Made by a program: the position numbers and the translations under genes. Positions 23,776 through 32,245 of a stretch of DNA of 47,677 nucleotides are shown here, one piece after another (positions within the stretch are counted from its first letter, which is position 1; the number at the start of each line of letters is the position of its first letter). The stretch comes from Treponema sp. (lineage in GTDB: Bacteria > Spirochaetota > Spirochaetia > Treponematales > Treponemataceae): assembly GCA_016292805.1 (NCBI GenBank), contig JAEDFM010000011.1, forward strand, positions 1-47,677, in the 5' to 3' direction. A model generated the notes under the pieces. The model saw only the letters and a program-made list of their open reading frames with translations, ran no database searches and was not told the DNA's origin.

Positions 23776-25350
23776 ATGCAGATTTATTCATTTTCGCCTT
23801 TTGGTTATGAAGGCTCAATTGTTTCGGTTGAAGTGGATTTGCGTCGCGGAATTCCGGCCATTGATATAGTAGGGCTGGCAGATGGGGCGGTTAAAGAATC
23901 CCGTGAAAGAATGCAGGCGGCGGTTAGAAATTCAGGCTTTGAGTTTCCACCAGAAAGAGTTTTGATAAGTCTTTCTCCTGCAGATTTAAAAAAAGAGGGT
24001 GCTGGGTTTGATTTGCCTATTGCCCTTGGTGTACTGGCTGCAAATGCAGAAGCATCTGGCCAGGTTGATTTTGTTTCGGAACCAATTCTTGTTATGGGCG
24101 AGCTGGAACTTTCTGGGAAGGTTAGGCCTGTAAAGGGTGTACATGCGGCAGTGTCTACGGCGGCTGCCAGTGGGATAATGCGTTGTATAGTGCCTGTGCA
24201 GAACGCGGAAGAGGCACGGGAAGTTGTTGGTGTGCAGGTTTACGGTGCAGATTCGCTGGAGAACGCTTTCAGGGCACTTAGTGATGTGTCTTTTTTTGAG
24301 GCGAAAGCTGGTGGTATGAGTGGTAACAGTTATTTGCCGCCGGGAGTGGAAGAAATTGATGGTGTACATTTTGTAAGTGTAGGGCCTGGTTATGAGTTTG
24401 GAGAACTGAAAGGTCAGTACAAGCTTGTAAGGGCATTACAGATTTCTGCTGCTGGTGGACACAATCTGCTTGCTCTTGGGGCACCTGGTTGTGGAAAAAC
24501 AATGGCTATTCAAAAGTTTCCTGCTTTGAATCCTATTCTGACTCTGGAGGAGGCTCAATCTGTAACAAGAATTTGGTCTTTGGCTGGTTTAATTAAACCT
24601 ACAGAGCCTTTAATCAGAATTCCACCCTTTAGAATGCCTCATCAAACTGCTTCTATCGAAGGAATTTGTGGTGGTGGAGTTAATTGCAGACCTGGTGAGA
24701 TTTCTCTGGCCCATAATGGAGTTTTGTTTTTAGATGAGGCAGCAGAATTCAGAAGTTCTGTTTTGCAGATGCTGCGGGTTCCGCTTGAAGGAGGTAACAT
24801 TACATTAAGTCGTGCGGGGCGAACAACAACTTATCCGGCAAATTTTCAGTTGCTAATGGCGGTGAATCCCTGCCCCTGTGGAAACTTTGGTTCCAAAACT
24901 AAAATCTGTTTATGCAGTGCCAGAGCTGTGGAGCAATACTGGAAAAAGTTTTCGGCCCCGCTGCTGGATCGGGTAGAGTTACGGACATTTGTAGAGAACA
25001 ATGGGGAAGTGCAGGTGGAAGATCGGCCTGGACTTAAGACTACGGCGGAAATCAGGGAAGGTATTGCCAGAGCTGTAAATATTCAGAGAAAACGCCAGGG
25101 AATAAGAAATTCCAAGCTTGTGCCTCAGGATATTGCAAAATTTTGTGTCCTTGATTCAGAGTGCCAGAAATTGCTGGATGATGCCATAAACCGTTATGGA
25201 TTTTCTCCACGAGCAGTTTCAGCCTGCATGAAAGTTTCCAGAACCATAGCCGACATAGAAGGCAGCGAAGCCATTCTCCCTTCCCATATGTCAGAAGCCA
25301 TCTCTTACCGAAAACTTTGCTGTAATATGGTGCCTGAATTGGAGGGTTAA
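23776..25350 (+). CDS. YifB/ComM family Mg-chelatase-like AAA ATPase
   Basis: The 524-residue protein has the three-part ComM layout. The N-terminal Lon-protease-like fold (1-170) has IPAIDIVGLADGAVKESRERM and SPADLKKEGAGFDLPIALG. The central Mg-chelatase AAA domain has Walker A LGAPGCGKT and LFLDEAAEFR. The C-terminal part has MAVNPCPCGNFG with its cysteines, LLDRVELR, and FSPRAVSACMKVSRTIADIEG. ComM is a hexameric helicase that drives branch migration during natural transformation in Gram-negative bacteria; its role in spirochaetes is unknown. AGAGG precedes the ATG by about 6 nt. It stands alone, followed directly by palindromic repeats. Confidence 0.93.
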   Translation: MQIYSFSPFGYEGSIVSVEVDLRRGIPAIDIVGLADGAVKESRERMQAAVRNSGFEFPPERVLISLSPADLKKEGAGFDLPIALGVLAANAEASGQVDFVSEPILVMGELELSGKVRPVKGVHAAVSTAAASGIMRCIVPVQNAEEAREVVGVQVYGADSLENAFRALSDVSFFEAKAGGMSGNSYLPPGVEEIDGVHFVSVGPGYEFGELKGQYKLVRALQISAAGGHNLLALGAPGCGKTMAIQKFPALNPILTLEEAQSVTRIWSLAGLIKPTEPLIRIPPFRMPHQTASIEGICGGGVNCRPGEISLAHNGVLFLDEAAEFRSSVLQMLRVPLEGGNITLSRAGRTTTYPANFQLLMAVNPCPCGNFGSKTKICLCSARAVEQYWKKFSAPLLDRVELRTFVENNGEVQVEDRPGLKTTAEIREGIARAVNIQRKRQGIRNSKLVPQDIAKFCVLDSECQKLLDDAINRYGFSPRAVSACMKVSRTIADIEGSEAILPSHMSEAISYRKLCCNMVPELEG

Positions 25351-25357
25351 AACAAAA

Positions 25358-25396
25358 CTGGATTGCCACGGGGGACAAGCCCCCTCGCAATGACAG
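25358..25396 (+). repeat. Palindromic CTGGATTGCC...CAATGACAG repeat, copy A
   Basis: This 39-bp unit has an internal GGGG/CCCC hairpin. It belongs to a widespread bacterial intergenic repeat recognised by its CTGGATTGCC and CTCGCAATGACAG ends. Confidence 0.8.
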
Positions 25397-25416
25397 GTGG
25401 TACTGATGAAGTTGTT

Positions 25417-25445
25417 GTCATTGCGAGCGTAGCGTGGCAATCCAG
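25417..25445 (-). repeat. Palindromic repeat, copy B (inverted)
   Basis: GTCATTGCGAGCGTAGCGTG, then GCAATCCAG, is the reverse orientation of copy A. Together with copy A it could form a long hairpin. It ends 10 nt before the GIY-YIG start codon. Confidence 0.8.
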
Positions 25446-25455
25446 GAAAATAAAT

Positions 25456-25737
25456 ATGAAATATTATGTATATATTTTATTTAGCAAAAGAAATGGAACT
25501 TTATATTGTGGAATGACAAATAATCTGGAAAGACGTATGCAGGAGCATAAACATAAAATCAATGATGGTTTTACAGCAAAATATAATGTTAATAAACTTG
25601 GTTATTATGAAGAGTTTAGTGATGCTATATCTGCAATTGAGCGTGGAAAACAAATTAAAGATGTTAGTAGAAAAGCAAAAATTAAACTTATAGAAAAAAA
25701 TAATCCAGAGTGGAAGGATTTATCAGATTTTGTTTAA
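25456..25737 (+). CDS. Small GIY-YIG endonuclease-domain protein
   Basis: The 93-residue protein is one GIY-YIG domain: YYVYILFSKRNGTLYCGMTN holds the two beta strands, NNLERRMQEHK follows with the catalytic-type arginine, and the acidic residue lies in AIERGKQIK near residue 62. This matches the UvrC-like, stand-alone UPF0213-type proteins. The open frame runs upstream through the repeats, but that part is translated repeat; the ATG at 25456 gives the normal family N-terminus. The gene is bracketed by copies of the same palindromic repeat (A and B before it, C 44 bp after it), so gene and repeats may form one unit. DNA cleavage by this protein is inferred from the family. Confidence 0.88.
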   Translation: MKYYVYILFSKRNGTLYCGMTNNLERRMQEHKHKINDGFTAKYNVNKLGYYEEFSDAISAIERGKQIKDVSRKAKIKLIEKNNPEWKDLSDFV

Positions 25738-25781
25738 ATCCAGTTATTGTTATTCCAGAAATGTAATTGTATTCATCAATA

Positions 25782-25818
25782 CTGGATTGCCACGGGGACA
25801 AGCCCCTCGCAATGACAG
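25782..25818 (+). repeat. Palindromic repeat, copy C
   Basis: This is the same orientation as copy A and nearly identical to it, but with a shorter GGGG/CCCC hairpin. It closes the repeat-flanked segment that holds the GIY-YIG gene. Confidence 0.8.
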
Positions 25819-25933
25819 GGGGAAAAAAGGCTGCTACAGCGGGATTTTTTAGGATTATCGAAAAGCTGGCAGAGGGGGGGGGTAATGCCCGAGCCGAGTT
25901 CAGTTGTGAAAATACAGAGAGCGGGGTTAAAAC

Positions 25934-25959
25934 AAAAAAGCTTTCCTTTATAGGAAAGC
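25934..25959 (-). terminator. Terminator of tRNA-Leu
   Basis: On the minus strand GCTTTCC and GGAAAGC form a perfect 7-bp stem, followed by TTTTTT, seven nt past the tRNA. Confidence 0.85.
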
Positions 25960-25965
25960 CTTGTA

Positions 25966-26046
25966 TACCGGAGAAGAGACTTGAACTCTTACGCCTCGCG
26001 ACAACAGATTTTGAGTCTGTCGTGTCTACCATTCCACCACTCCGGC
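25966..26046 (-). tRNA. tRNA-Leu(CAA)
   Basis: The minus strand folds as an 81-nt class II tRNA: acceptor GCCGGAG/CTCCGGT with discriminator A, anticodon stem ACAGA/TCTGT with loop CTCAAAA, a long variable arm, and T loop TTCAAGT. The anticodon CAA reads UUG. CCA is not encoded. It lies under the false upstream extension of the recQ reading frame. Confidence 0.94.
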
Positions 26047-26099
26047 GAATATGTAAGAAATATAACAGAAATAGTGGGGTTTTTCAAGTGGGTGAGCCT

Positions 26100-26108
26100 T
26101 GTTATAAT
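26100..26108 (+). promoter_or_regulatory. Extended -10 promoter of recQ
   Basis: TGTTATAAT ends 6 nt before the GTG at 26115, and no Shine-Dalgarno sequence is present. The transcript would begin at or next to the GTG. Confidence 0.5.
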
Positions 26109-26114
26109 AATTAT

Positions 26115-28022
26115 GTGAAAATAAATTCAAATGCCTTTACAGGGGCAAAACCAGAACTTGTTCTTAAGACTGTGTTTGGTTATGACAGCTTTAGAAAGAA
26201 TCAAAAAGAAATCATACAGGAAGTATTAAATAATCATGATACTCTGGCAATTATGCCTACAGGTGGTGGTAAATCTATCTGCTATCAGATTCCTGCATTG
26301 ATTCTGGAGGGAATTACGATTGTAGTTTCTCCATTGATTTCATTAATGCAGGATCAGGTTGCATCTCTTGAGGCTGCCGGTATTCATTCTGTATTTTTAA
26401 ATAGTTCACTTGATTGGGAAGCTTATAAACAGTCAGTTGCAGATATAAAATCTGGAGCTGTAAAAATTGTATATGTTTCACCTGAGGGACTGGCCACATC
26501 TCGTGTAAGAGAAATATTAAGTGACAGTACACTTAATGTCAGTTGCATTACTGTAGATGAAGCTCATTGTGTTTCTCAGTGGGGACATGATTTCAGACCG
26601 GATTACCTGGAAATCAGTTCAATCCGTCATTATTTTCCAGAAACAGTTATGATTGCATTAACTGCGACGGCTACAAAACAGGTACAGCAGGATATTATCA
26701 GAAATCTTAAGCTTGCGAATCCAGCTGTTTTTATTTCTAGTTTTAATAGAGATAACATTTATCTTGAGGTACAGCCAAAAAGAAATGCTCTTGAACAGGT
26801 GATTAAATGTATCAGAAAACATAGTGGTGAAAGTGGGATCATTTATTGCTATTCAAGAAAACAGGTTGATGAGTTAACTGAGACTTTAGATAAGATGGGC
26901 TATTCTGTTTTGGGATATCATGCTGGGCTGACAGAAGCTGTGCGTGCAAAGAATCAGGAACTTTTTGTAAAAGATGAAGTTCAGATTATGGTTGCAACAA
27001 TTGCTTTTGGTATGGGTATTGATAAGCCGAATGTTCGATATGTTATAAATTATGATTTACCTAAATCCATAGAAGAGTATTATCAGGAAATTGGACGTGC
27101 GGGGCGTGATGGTCTGCCATCCAGTGCTTTGTTGCTTTATTCAGGGGGAGACGTTCATAAAATTCGTTATTTCTTTGAAGATGCCGCAAATCCTGAGAAG
27201 TCGGAATTCTTGTTACAGCAGATGGTAAAGTATGCAACTGCCAGAACTTGCCGCAGAAAAGCTTTGCTTGCCTATTTTGGTGAAGCTTATACTGCAGAAT
27301 CAGATGAAGAAAAAGAGTGTTGTTGTGATGTTTGTTCTTGTGGTGAAATTGCTTTAACTGATGTTACAATTCCTGTTCAAAAATTATTATGCTGTATCAT
27401 ACGAACTCAAGCTCGTTTTGGTGCGACTTATATTATTGATGTACTTTTAGGCTCTCGTGGTAAACGAATAGTGGAAAATGGACATAATATGATTTCTACA
27501 TGGGGAATTGGTACTGAGCTTTGTAAAGATGACTGGTTTCAGTTAATTGATTTGATGGTTGCCGAAAATTATCTTAGAAAAAGCGAAGAATATAATGTTT
27601 TAGAAATTACTCCGCAGGGGAAAGATTTGCTGGCTACTAGAGAAAAGGTTATGCTGCCAGTGCTGTTTTCCGGAAAGTCAAAAATGGCTTCTGTGGCATT
27701 TCCTAAACCATCTGCTAAGCGTGCTCCTGAATTTGTGCTGCATAAGAAAGCAAGTGGGGAAAGAGTTGTTGCGGAACGACCTGCAGCAGATGATGTAACT
27801 GGAGAAAAAATTATTGAATTACTTAAAGCCTGGAGAAAACGCAAGGCAGACGATATGAATGTTCCACCTTACGTAATCTTTGGGGACAAAACTTTGTTAG
27901 ATCTAGCTGCTAAGAAACCTAAGAATAAAACTGAGTTGTTGAGTGCATATGGAATTGGTGAAGCAAAGGCTGAACAATTTGGTAAAACAATTCTAGGTAT
28001 TATAGAAGAGGCTGTTAATTAA
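26115..28022 (+). CDS. recQ: RecQ-type ATP-dependent DNA helicase
   Basis: The 635-residue protein is a complete RecQ. It has FGYDSFRKNQKEIIQ, Walker A MPTGGGKS (50-54), VDEAHCVSQWGHDFRPDY, and the motif VI region EIGRAGRDGLPSSALLLY. The RQC zinc site uses the cysteines in ARTCRRKALL and KECCCDVC, and an HRDC domain fills about 545-630. It unwinds 3'-5' in recombination and fork repair. The reading frame extends 116 codons further upstream, but that part covers a repeat and a tRNA gene, so it is not coding. The GTG at 26115 is the first sensible start. Its 3' end overlaps the convergent AAA gene by 8 bp. Confidence 0.93.
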   Translation: MKINSNAFTGAKPELVLKTVFGYDSFRKNQKEIIQEVLNNHDTLAIMPTGGGKSICYQIPALILEGITIVVSPLISLMQDQVASLEAAGIHSVFLNSSLDWEAYKQSVADIKSGAVKIVYVSPEGLATSRVREILSDSTLNVSCITVDEAHCVSQWGHDFRPDYLEISSIRHYFPETVMIALTATATKQVQQDIIRNLKLANPAVFISSFNRDNIYLEVQPKRNALEQVIKCIRKHSGESGIIYCYSRKQVDELTETLDKMGYSVLGYHAGLTEAVRAKNQELFVKDEVQIMVATIAFGMGIDKPNVRYVINYDLPKSIEEYYQEIGRAGRDGLPSSALLLYSGGDVHKIRYFFEDAANPEKSEFLLQQMVKYATARTCRRKALLAYFGEAYTAESDEEKECCCDVCSCGEIALTDVTIPVQKLLCCIIRTQARFGATYIIDVLLGSRGKRIVENGHNMISTWGIGTELCKDDWFQLIDLMVAENYLRKSEEYNVLEITPQGKDLLATREKVMLPVLFSGKSKMASVAFPKPSAKRAPEFVLHKKASGERVVAERPAADDVTGEKIIELLKAWRKRKADDMNVPPYVIFGDKTLLDLAAKKPKNKTELLSAYGIGEAKAEQFGKTILGIIEEAVN

Positions 28023-29163
28023 ATAAGCCAAAATCTATAAGTTCCGGCGTGATTACATTTCCAGTGCATTTTATCAAAGCCCGATTAATGCACTGGTGTA
28101 ACTCACGTATATTTCCTGGCCAGTTGTAGTCTTCTATTTTTTTGAAAGCCTGTTCTGAAAAAGTAATATTCTTATCCTTCACATATTCATTACAAATAAT
28201 CCGTAAGTCTTCTTTATGCTTTTTTAGCGGAGGTATTTCAATTATTAAATCTGAAATACGGAAATAGAAATCTTTTCGGAATGTTCCTTCTTCCAGCATA
28301 GTACGAATGTTTGCATTCGTAGAGGTAATAACTCTTACATCAACTTTTTCTTTTACATCACTTCCAACTTTTTTAATAAGTCCGGTTTCCAGAACTGTCA
28401 GAAGCTTTGATTGAATAACATTTGATGCAGTTCCAATTTCATCCAAAAAAAGCGTACTTTTGTCTGCTGTTTTGAATAAACCTTCACGATTGGTGGCATC
28501 TGTATAGCCACCTTCCTTTGTGCCAAATAATGTGCTTTCTGCCAGACCTTCAATAACAGTAGCCATGTTTACAGACTGCATTTTGTGCAAACCTCGTGTT
28601 GATAAATTGTGAATAAGCTGTGCTGCCGTGGTTTTACCAACTCCTGTGTCTCCTAACAGAAGAATTGGTGTGTCGCACATTGCTGCTGCATGGATTTCGT
28701 TGCGAAGTTTGTACATAAGTGCAGAAGTGCCTGGAAAGAAGCCCATTATGTCAGTTGGGCCTATATATGAATCTTTTTTCATTTGCAGTGAAGTTGTGTT
28801 TGAATTACTTTGTTTAGAATTAAGAATTTCTATGTAAGATAAAAGTAATTGGGGGTCAGGTGGATAGGCTAGTGTGTATGGAAAATTTTCTTCGATAATG
28901 GTTAGTGCAGAATCTGGAGTATCTGGAGAAAGGAGACAGATACTGGTATTTGCCAGCTTTGAATCAGGATTAATTAAAATATTCTGATTTTGATAAAGAA
29001 GCTGGGAATCAATAATGTTTATTGATGAGGATATAAAGTTAAACTGTGAAAAATCTGAAGTCTGAGAAATTTCAAATTTTGATTCAACTGCTTTCTTACA
29101 AAGGTAGATAACATCTTGGCGGCATGAAAACAGAGATATTTTTATTAAACTCTGTGCTTGCAC
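28015..29163 (-). CDS. Sigma-54-activator-like AAA protein with altered GAFTGA loop and no DNA-binding domain
   Basis: The 382-residue protein has a poorly conserved N-terminal receiver-like region (1-115) without a clear phospho-acceptor Asp. The AAA domain (about 135-375) is typical of sigma-54 activators: Walker A GDTGVGKT (171-178), FLDEIG (239-244), and FRKDFYFRISDLIIEIPPL with arginine-finger residues, then WPGNIRELHQCI. The loop that contacts sigma-54, normally GAFTGA, reads GGYTDA (218-223). The C-terminal helix-turn-helix is missing. Either it activates sigma-54 without DNA binding, or it has another role. The start is a GTG; AGGAG lies about 14 nt upstream. It is last in a four-gene run after the WecG-like gene (24-nt gap). 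Confidence 0.8.
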   Translation of the reverse strand: MQAQSLIKISLFSCRQDVIYLCKKAVESKFEISQTSDFSQFNFISSSINIIDSQLLYQNQNILINPDSKLANTSICLLSPDTPDSALTIIEENFPYTLAYPPDPQLLLSYIEILNSKQSNSNTTSLQMKKDSYIGPTDIMGFFPGTSALMYKLRNEIHAAAMCDTPILLLGDTGVGKTTAAQLIHNLSTRGLHKMQSVNMATVIEGLAESTLFGTKEGGYTDATNREGLFKTADKSTLFLDEIGTASNVIQSKLLTVLETGLIKKVGSDVKEKVDVRVITSTNANIRTMLEEGTFRKDFYFRISDLIIEIPPLKKHKEDLRIICNEYVKDKNITFSEQAFKKIEDYNWPGNIRELHQCINRALIKCTGNVITPELIDFGLFN

Positions 29164-29187
29164 CTGGAAGTTTCACTCCTGACTTTT

Positions 29188-29928
29188 TTAATTTTTTTTG
29201 AAAAGCTTGTACCACATATTTAAAATTATAAAACCTATATATGGGAAAATCAAAAAGATTTTAAAAGGGTTGTAGAGTAATTCTACAAATATTTCATTTC
29301 CCTTATCAAATGTTTTTTCCTTGATTCGCTTTGTGCGTTCAGAGAAAATACCAAAGGCATCTTTGTAGTAAATAAAAATGCTGGAAGAAAAACTGTTGCG
29401 GCGTTTGTATGGCCAGCAGTTTTTATCTTTGATACCATCACTTAAAAGAACAAGTGAAGGCTGAGATTTAAAAATTGCCTGTACAATATCTGCTTCCACA
29501 TTTTTAGGATAATAACCTACATAACGGCCTACGATTTTTAGGGCAGGGTAAGTATCGCGAAGATTTCGTTCAGCTTTATATAAAGTTTTATTATGTGAAC
29601 CTAAAAGGAAAAGAGATTTGTAGTGAGATTCCATAATTGAAAGAATCTGAATTACGGCAGAGAAAGGATTGTAGCGTACTGGAATTGGTTTCTTTAAAAA
29701 TTTTGCAGAGCGTAAAATGCTTTTAGAAATAGGAATGATTAAATCTGCATTATTTACACATTCTGAAAAATCATTTTTTCCCCGGGCTTTAAGAAGGTCC
29801 CATATGGAAAGAAAAATAATCTGCTTTGTTCCTGGTTTTGCAAGGATTTCAAGAATTTCATTTTCAAGATTTTCTGGACCACAAATATCAACTGGTACAC
29901 CCAATAAGTTTATTCTCTGAATACTCAT
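29188..29928 (-). CDS. WecG/TagA/CpsF-like protein with altered active site
   Basis: The 246-residue protein aligns with the WecG/TagA/CpsF glycosyltransferases, which add N-acetylmannosamine-type sugars to lipid-linked precursors. Matching parts are INLLGVPVDICGPENL, the region around 60-90 (NADLIIPISKSILRSAKFL), and KSLFLLGSHNKTLYKAERNL with YPALKIVGRYVGYY. The catalytic aspartate of the family sits in a pDG motif; here that spot reads PIS. The later PKQE segment has become KDKNCWPYKRR. A hydrophobic C-terminal stretch (about 215-240) could anchor it to the membrane. Enzymatic activity is therefore doubtful. It lies between RsmE (10-nt gap) and the AAA protein. Confidence 0.75.
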   Translation of the reverse strand: MSIQRINLLGVPVDICGPENLENEILEILAKPGTKQIIFLSIWDLLKARGKNDFSECVNNADLIIPISKSILRSAKFLKKPIPVRYNPFSAVIQILSIMESHYKSLFLLGSHNKTLYKAERNLRDTYPALKIVGRYVGYYPKNVEADIVQAIFKSQPSLVLLSDGIKDKNCWPYKRRNSFSSSIFIYYKDAFGIFSERTKRIKEKTFDKGNEIFVELLYNPFKIFLIFPYIGFIILNMWYKLFKKN

Positions 29929-29938
29929 TTTTTTCCCT

Positions 29939-30748
29939 TTATTCTAATGCTGATTGTACTGCGGCAAGTCCGTATAAAGCAGCAGTTTCGCATCTAAGTA
30001 TATTTACGGAAAAATGTACTGCGTGGAATAGTCCTTTTTCAAGTAAAGTTGAAATTTCTTCTGGGCTTATACCACCCTCACTTCCAACCGCCACCGCCAC
30101 CTTCCGCACCGGTGAATCCCCTGAACTTTGGGAACTCATAGCCTGCTTGAGACTTTCGCTTCTGTCGTTGCGCTCTGACAAAACAATTCCCAGCTCTCCG
30201 TCAGCTTCCTGCCAAAGTTCTACAGCTTTTTCCAGAGTTACAGGCTGCATAACCCTGGTATCTATAGGGGAACCGCTTTGCTGTCTTGCTTCACGAACAA
30301 TTTTTATAAGACGCTCTTTTCTATTTCCTTCCAATGCAGTTACACTGCTTTTTTCGGAATACTTACCAATTATTGGAACAATGACTGCAACACCACATTC
30401 TGTAGCCTGTCTTACAATCTGTTCAAATTTTTGTGGACGGGGAAGAAACTGGAAAAGCCAGTATTCGTGGTCAGCCAGATTTTTTGCCGTCTGGGTTTGT
30501 GTTGCCTGAACTCCACGGGTAATAGTTTTTTCTTCAGCGGGATTTGCACAGATCTGCAGAATGATTTTTTTAGATTTGTCGTCTATTGAGGTAACTGTTG
30601 TTGTTTGTAACGAACCATCCTGCAAACGAACATTTAACATATCACCGGTTTTTACTCTAAGTACCTGTCTAAGATATTTAAAATCTTTGGCACCCAGAGT
30701 AATTAAACCGTTTTTTATAGTCTGGTTTTCTAAAATCAGCTGACGCAT
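29939..30748 (-). CDS. rsmE: 16S rRNA (uracil(1498)-N3)-methyltransferase
   Basis: The 269-residue protein has the RsmE layout: an N-terminal PUA-like domain (HLRQVLR-type motif as YLRQVLRVKTGD) and a C-terminal SPOUT domain. The SPOUT domain has KFEQIVRQATECGVAVIVPI, AVAVGSEGGISPEEI and NILRCETAALYGLAAVQSAL, which form the trefoil knot that binds S-adenosylmethionine. It methylates U1498 in 16S rRNA. Its ATG overlaps the stop codon of the S41 protease gene by 1 bp, so it is in that operon. Near residues 195-215 a short insertion (SSQSSGDSPVRK) is unlike the family consensus. Confidence 0.93.
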   Translation of the reverse strand: MRQLILENQTIKNGLITLGAKDFKYLRQVLRVKTGDMLNVRLQDGSLQTTTVTSIDDKSKKIILQICANPAEEKTITRGVQATQTQTAKNLADHEYWLFQFLPRPQKFEQIVRQATECGVAVIVPIIGKYSEKSSVTALEGNRKERLIKIVREARQQSGSPIDTRVMQPVTLEKAVELWQEADGELGIVLSERNDRSESLKQAMSSQSSGDSPVRKVAVAVGSEGGISPEEISTLLEKGLFHAVHFSVNILRCETAALYGLAAVQSALE

Positions 30749-32238
30749 TATTTGTTTTCGTCCGCAGCATTAGCTGCTTCAACTTCTTCCTGAAGCTGCT
30801 TTAAGGTTTTTGTATTTTTAATAAGTTGAGTAAAATTAGGATCTTTCACAATCTTCATTGCTTCCTTAAGCTGTAAATCGTAATCCATATCATTTATTGG
30901 ATTGTTTCCAGTTCTCTGAACCTGAATACGAATAAGTCGTCTTAAAATTCTTAAATCAAGAGGATAATTTTTAGAAATTTTTACAGCTGCACCTGCAATG
31001 TCCTGTTCTTTCATTCCAGGATTCTTTTCTACAGTTTCATCAATAATTTTAGATTCAATAAGTGAAATATAAATCTTTTCATCTTCTTCTGAAAGCTTCT
31101 GGAAGTTTGCAATTTCGTAATCTGGTGGAATACCAATTTTATCGATGTTTGTATCGCTTGGTGTGTAGTAGCGGGCCATTGTAAGTTTGATACCATCAAT
31201 GTTGCTTAATGGAATAACCTGCTGTACCGAACCTTTACCATAAGTGCGTTCTCCAACAAGATATGCAAGATGATTATCTTTTAATGCACCACTTAAAATT
31301 TCTGAAGCAGAAGCTGAACCTCTGTTAATTAAAACTACGATAGGAATATCTTTCACAATTGTTTTTGCAGGAGAAGCTTTGAATTCCTGGTTTTCAAAAA
31401 GAAGGCGGCTTTTTGTTGTTACAATAGGACCTTCATCAATGAACATATCTCCAATTTCAAAAGCACTTTCCAAAAGTCCGCCAGGATTATCACGAAGGTC
31501 AATAATAAGGCTGTCATAACCAGCTTCTGTAAATTCACTGATAGCCTGCTGTACGCGTTTTGGTGTTTCAGGAGTGAACTGAATCAATCTTACATAACCT
31601 GTTTTTGTACCTGCAAGCATTTCATATTTTACAGTTGGGACTTCAATAAGTGCGCGAACAAGCTTTACATCAAACTTCATGTTTTTACCACGAAGAATTG
31701 TGACTGTAACTGTTTCTCCAATTTTTCCGCGAAGCATTCCAAGTGCTTCATTCATTGTCATTTCTGGAGTTGGTTTTCCATCAATTGCAATAATGTAATC
31801 ACCAGCCTGAATACCGGCACGGAAGCCTGGAGTATCTTCAATAGGTGTAGAAACTTCTATGTAAGCTGGTTTATCTGGTTTGTTTTCTGTTGGTTTTGAA
31901 ATCTGAAGACCTACACCACCAAAGTTACCGGCAGTTGTATCATTCAAATCTCTCATATATTCAGGATCAAGATAAAGAGTATAAGGGTCGCCAATGGAAT
32001 CCAGCATACCTTTAAGAGCTCCTTCGTATAAAGATTTAGGATCCAGCTCATCAACATAATTCTGAAGTACATAATCAAATACCTGATTGAAGTTTTTCAT
32101 GTACTGGAAGCTGGAAACTTTAGACTGATTTTTGTTTGTAGAAGATTGAGCAAAACACTGAGATGTAAATAAAAGTACAACACATGCTGCTATGCATGAA
32201 AGAACTGTTTTAGTTCTGATTTTTGAGTTTTTCATCAT
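30748..32238 (-). CDS. S41-family C-terminal processing peptidase
   Basis: The 496-residue protein starts with a signal peptide (about 1-30, hydrophobic core then CFA-QSS). A PDZ domain follows (about 95-190, FGGVGLQISKP and AGDYIIAIDGKP). The protease domain has LIIDLRDNPGGLL, the catalytic serine in NRGSASASEILSGAL and the lysine in TYGKGSVQQVIPL. It is a periplasmic Ser-Lys protease of the CtpA/Prc type that trims or degrades envelope proteins. It opens the run with rsmE, the WecG-like gene and the AAA gene. A TATTAT -10 box lies 7 nt before the first of two ATG codons and no Shine-Dalgarno sequence is seen. The promoter is divergent from the MinD-like gene. Confidence 0.94.
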   Translation of the reverse strand: MMKNSKIRTKTVLSCIAACVVLLFTSQCFAQSSTNKNQSKVSSFQYMKNFNQVFDYVLQNYVDELDPKSLYEGALKGMLDSIGDPYTLYLDPEYMRDLNDTTAGNFGGVGLQISKPTENKPDKPAYIEVSTPIEDTPGFRAGIQAGDYIIAIDGKPTPEMTMNEALGMLRGKIGETVTVTILRGKNMKFDVKLVRALIEVPTVKYEMLAGTKTGYVRLIQFTPETPKRVQQAISEFTEAGYDSLIIDLRDNPGGLLESAFEIGDMFIDEGPIVTTKSRLLFENQEFKASPAKTIVKDIPIVVLINRGSASASEILSGALKDNHLAYLVGERTYGKGSVQQVIPLSNIDGIKLTMARYYTPSDTNIDKIGIPPDYEIANFQKLSEEDEKIYISLIESKIIDETVEKNPGMKEQDIAGAAVKISKNYPLDLRILRRLIRIQVQRTGNNPINDMDYDLQLKEAMKIVKDPNFTQLIKNTKTLKQLQEEVEAANAADENK

Positions 32239-32245
32239 AAATTCA

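Noticed and set aside
25363..25455. N-terminal extension of the GIY-YIG protein (MPRGTSPLAMTGG...)
   Set aside because: It is translated repeat sequence, and the family N-terminus begins at the ATG at 25456.
25767..26114. N-terminal extension of RecQ by 116 residues
   Set aside because: It translates a palindromic repeat and a full tRNA-Leu gene on the other strand; RecQ motifs begin only after 26150.
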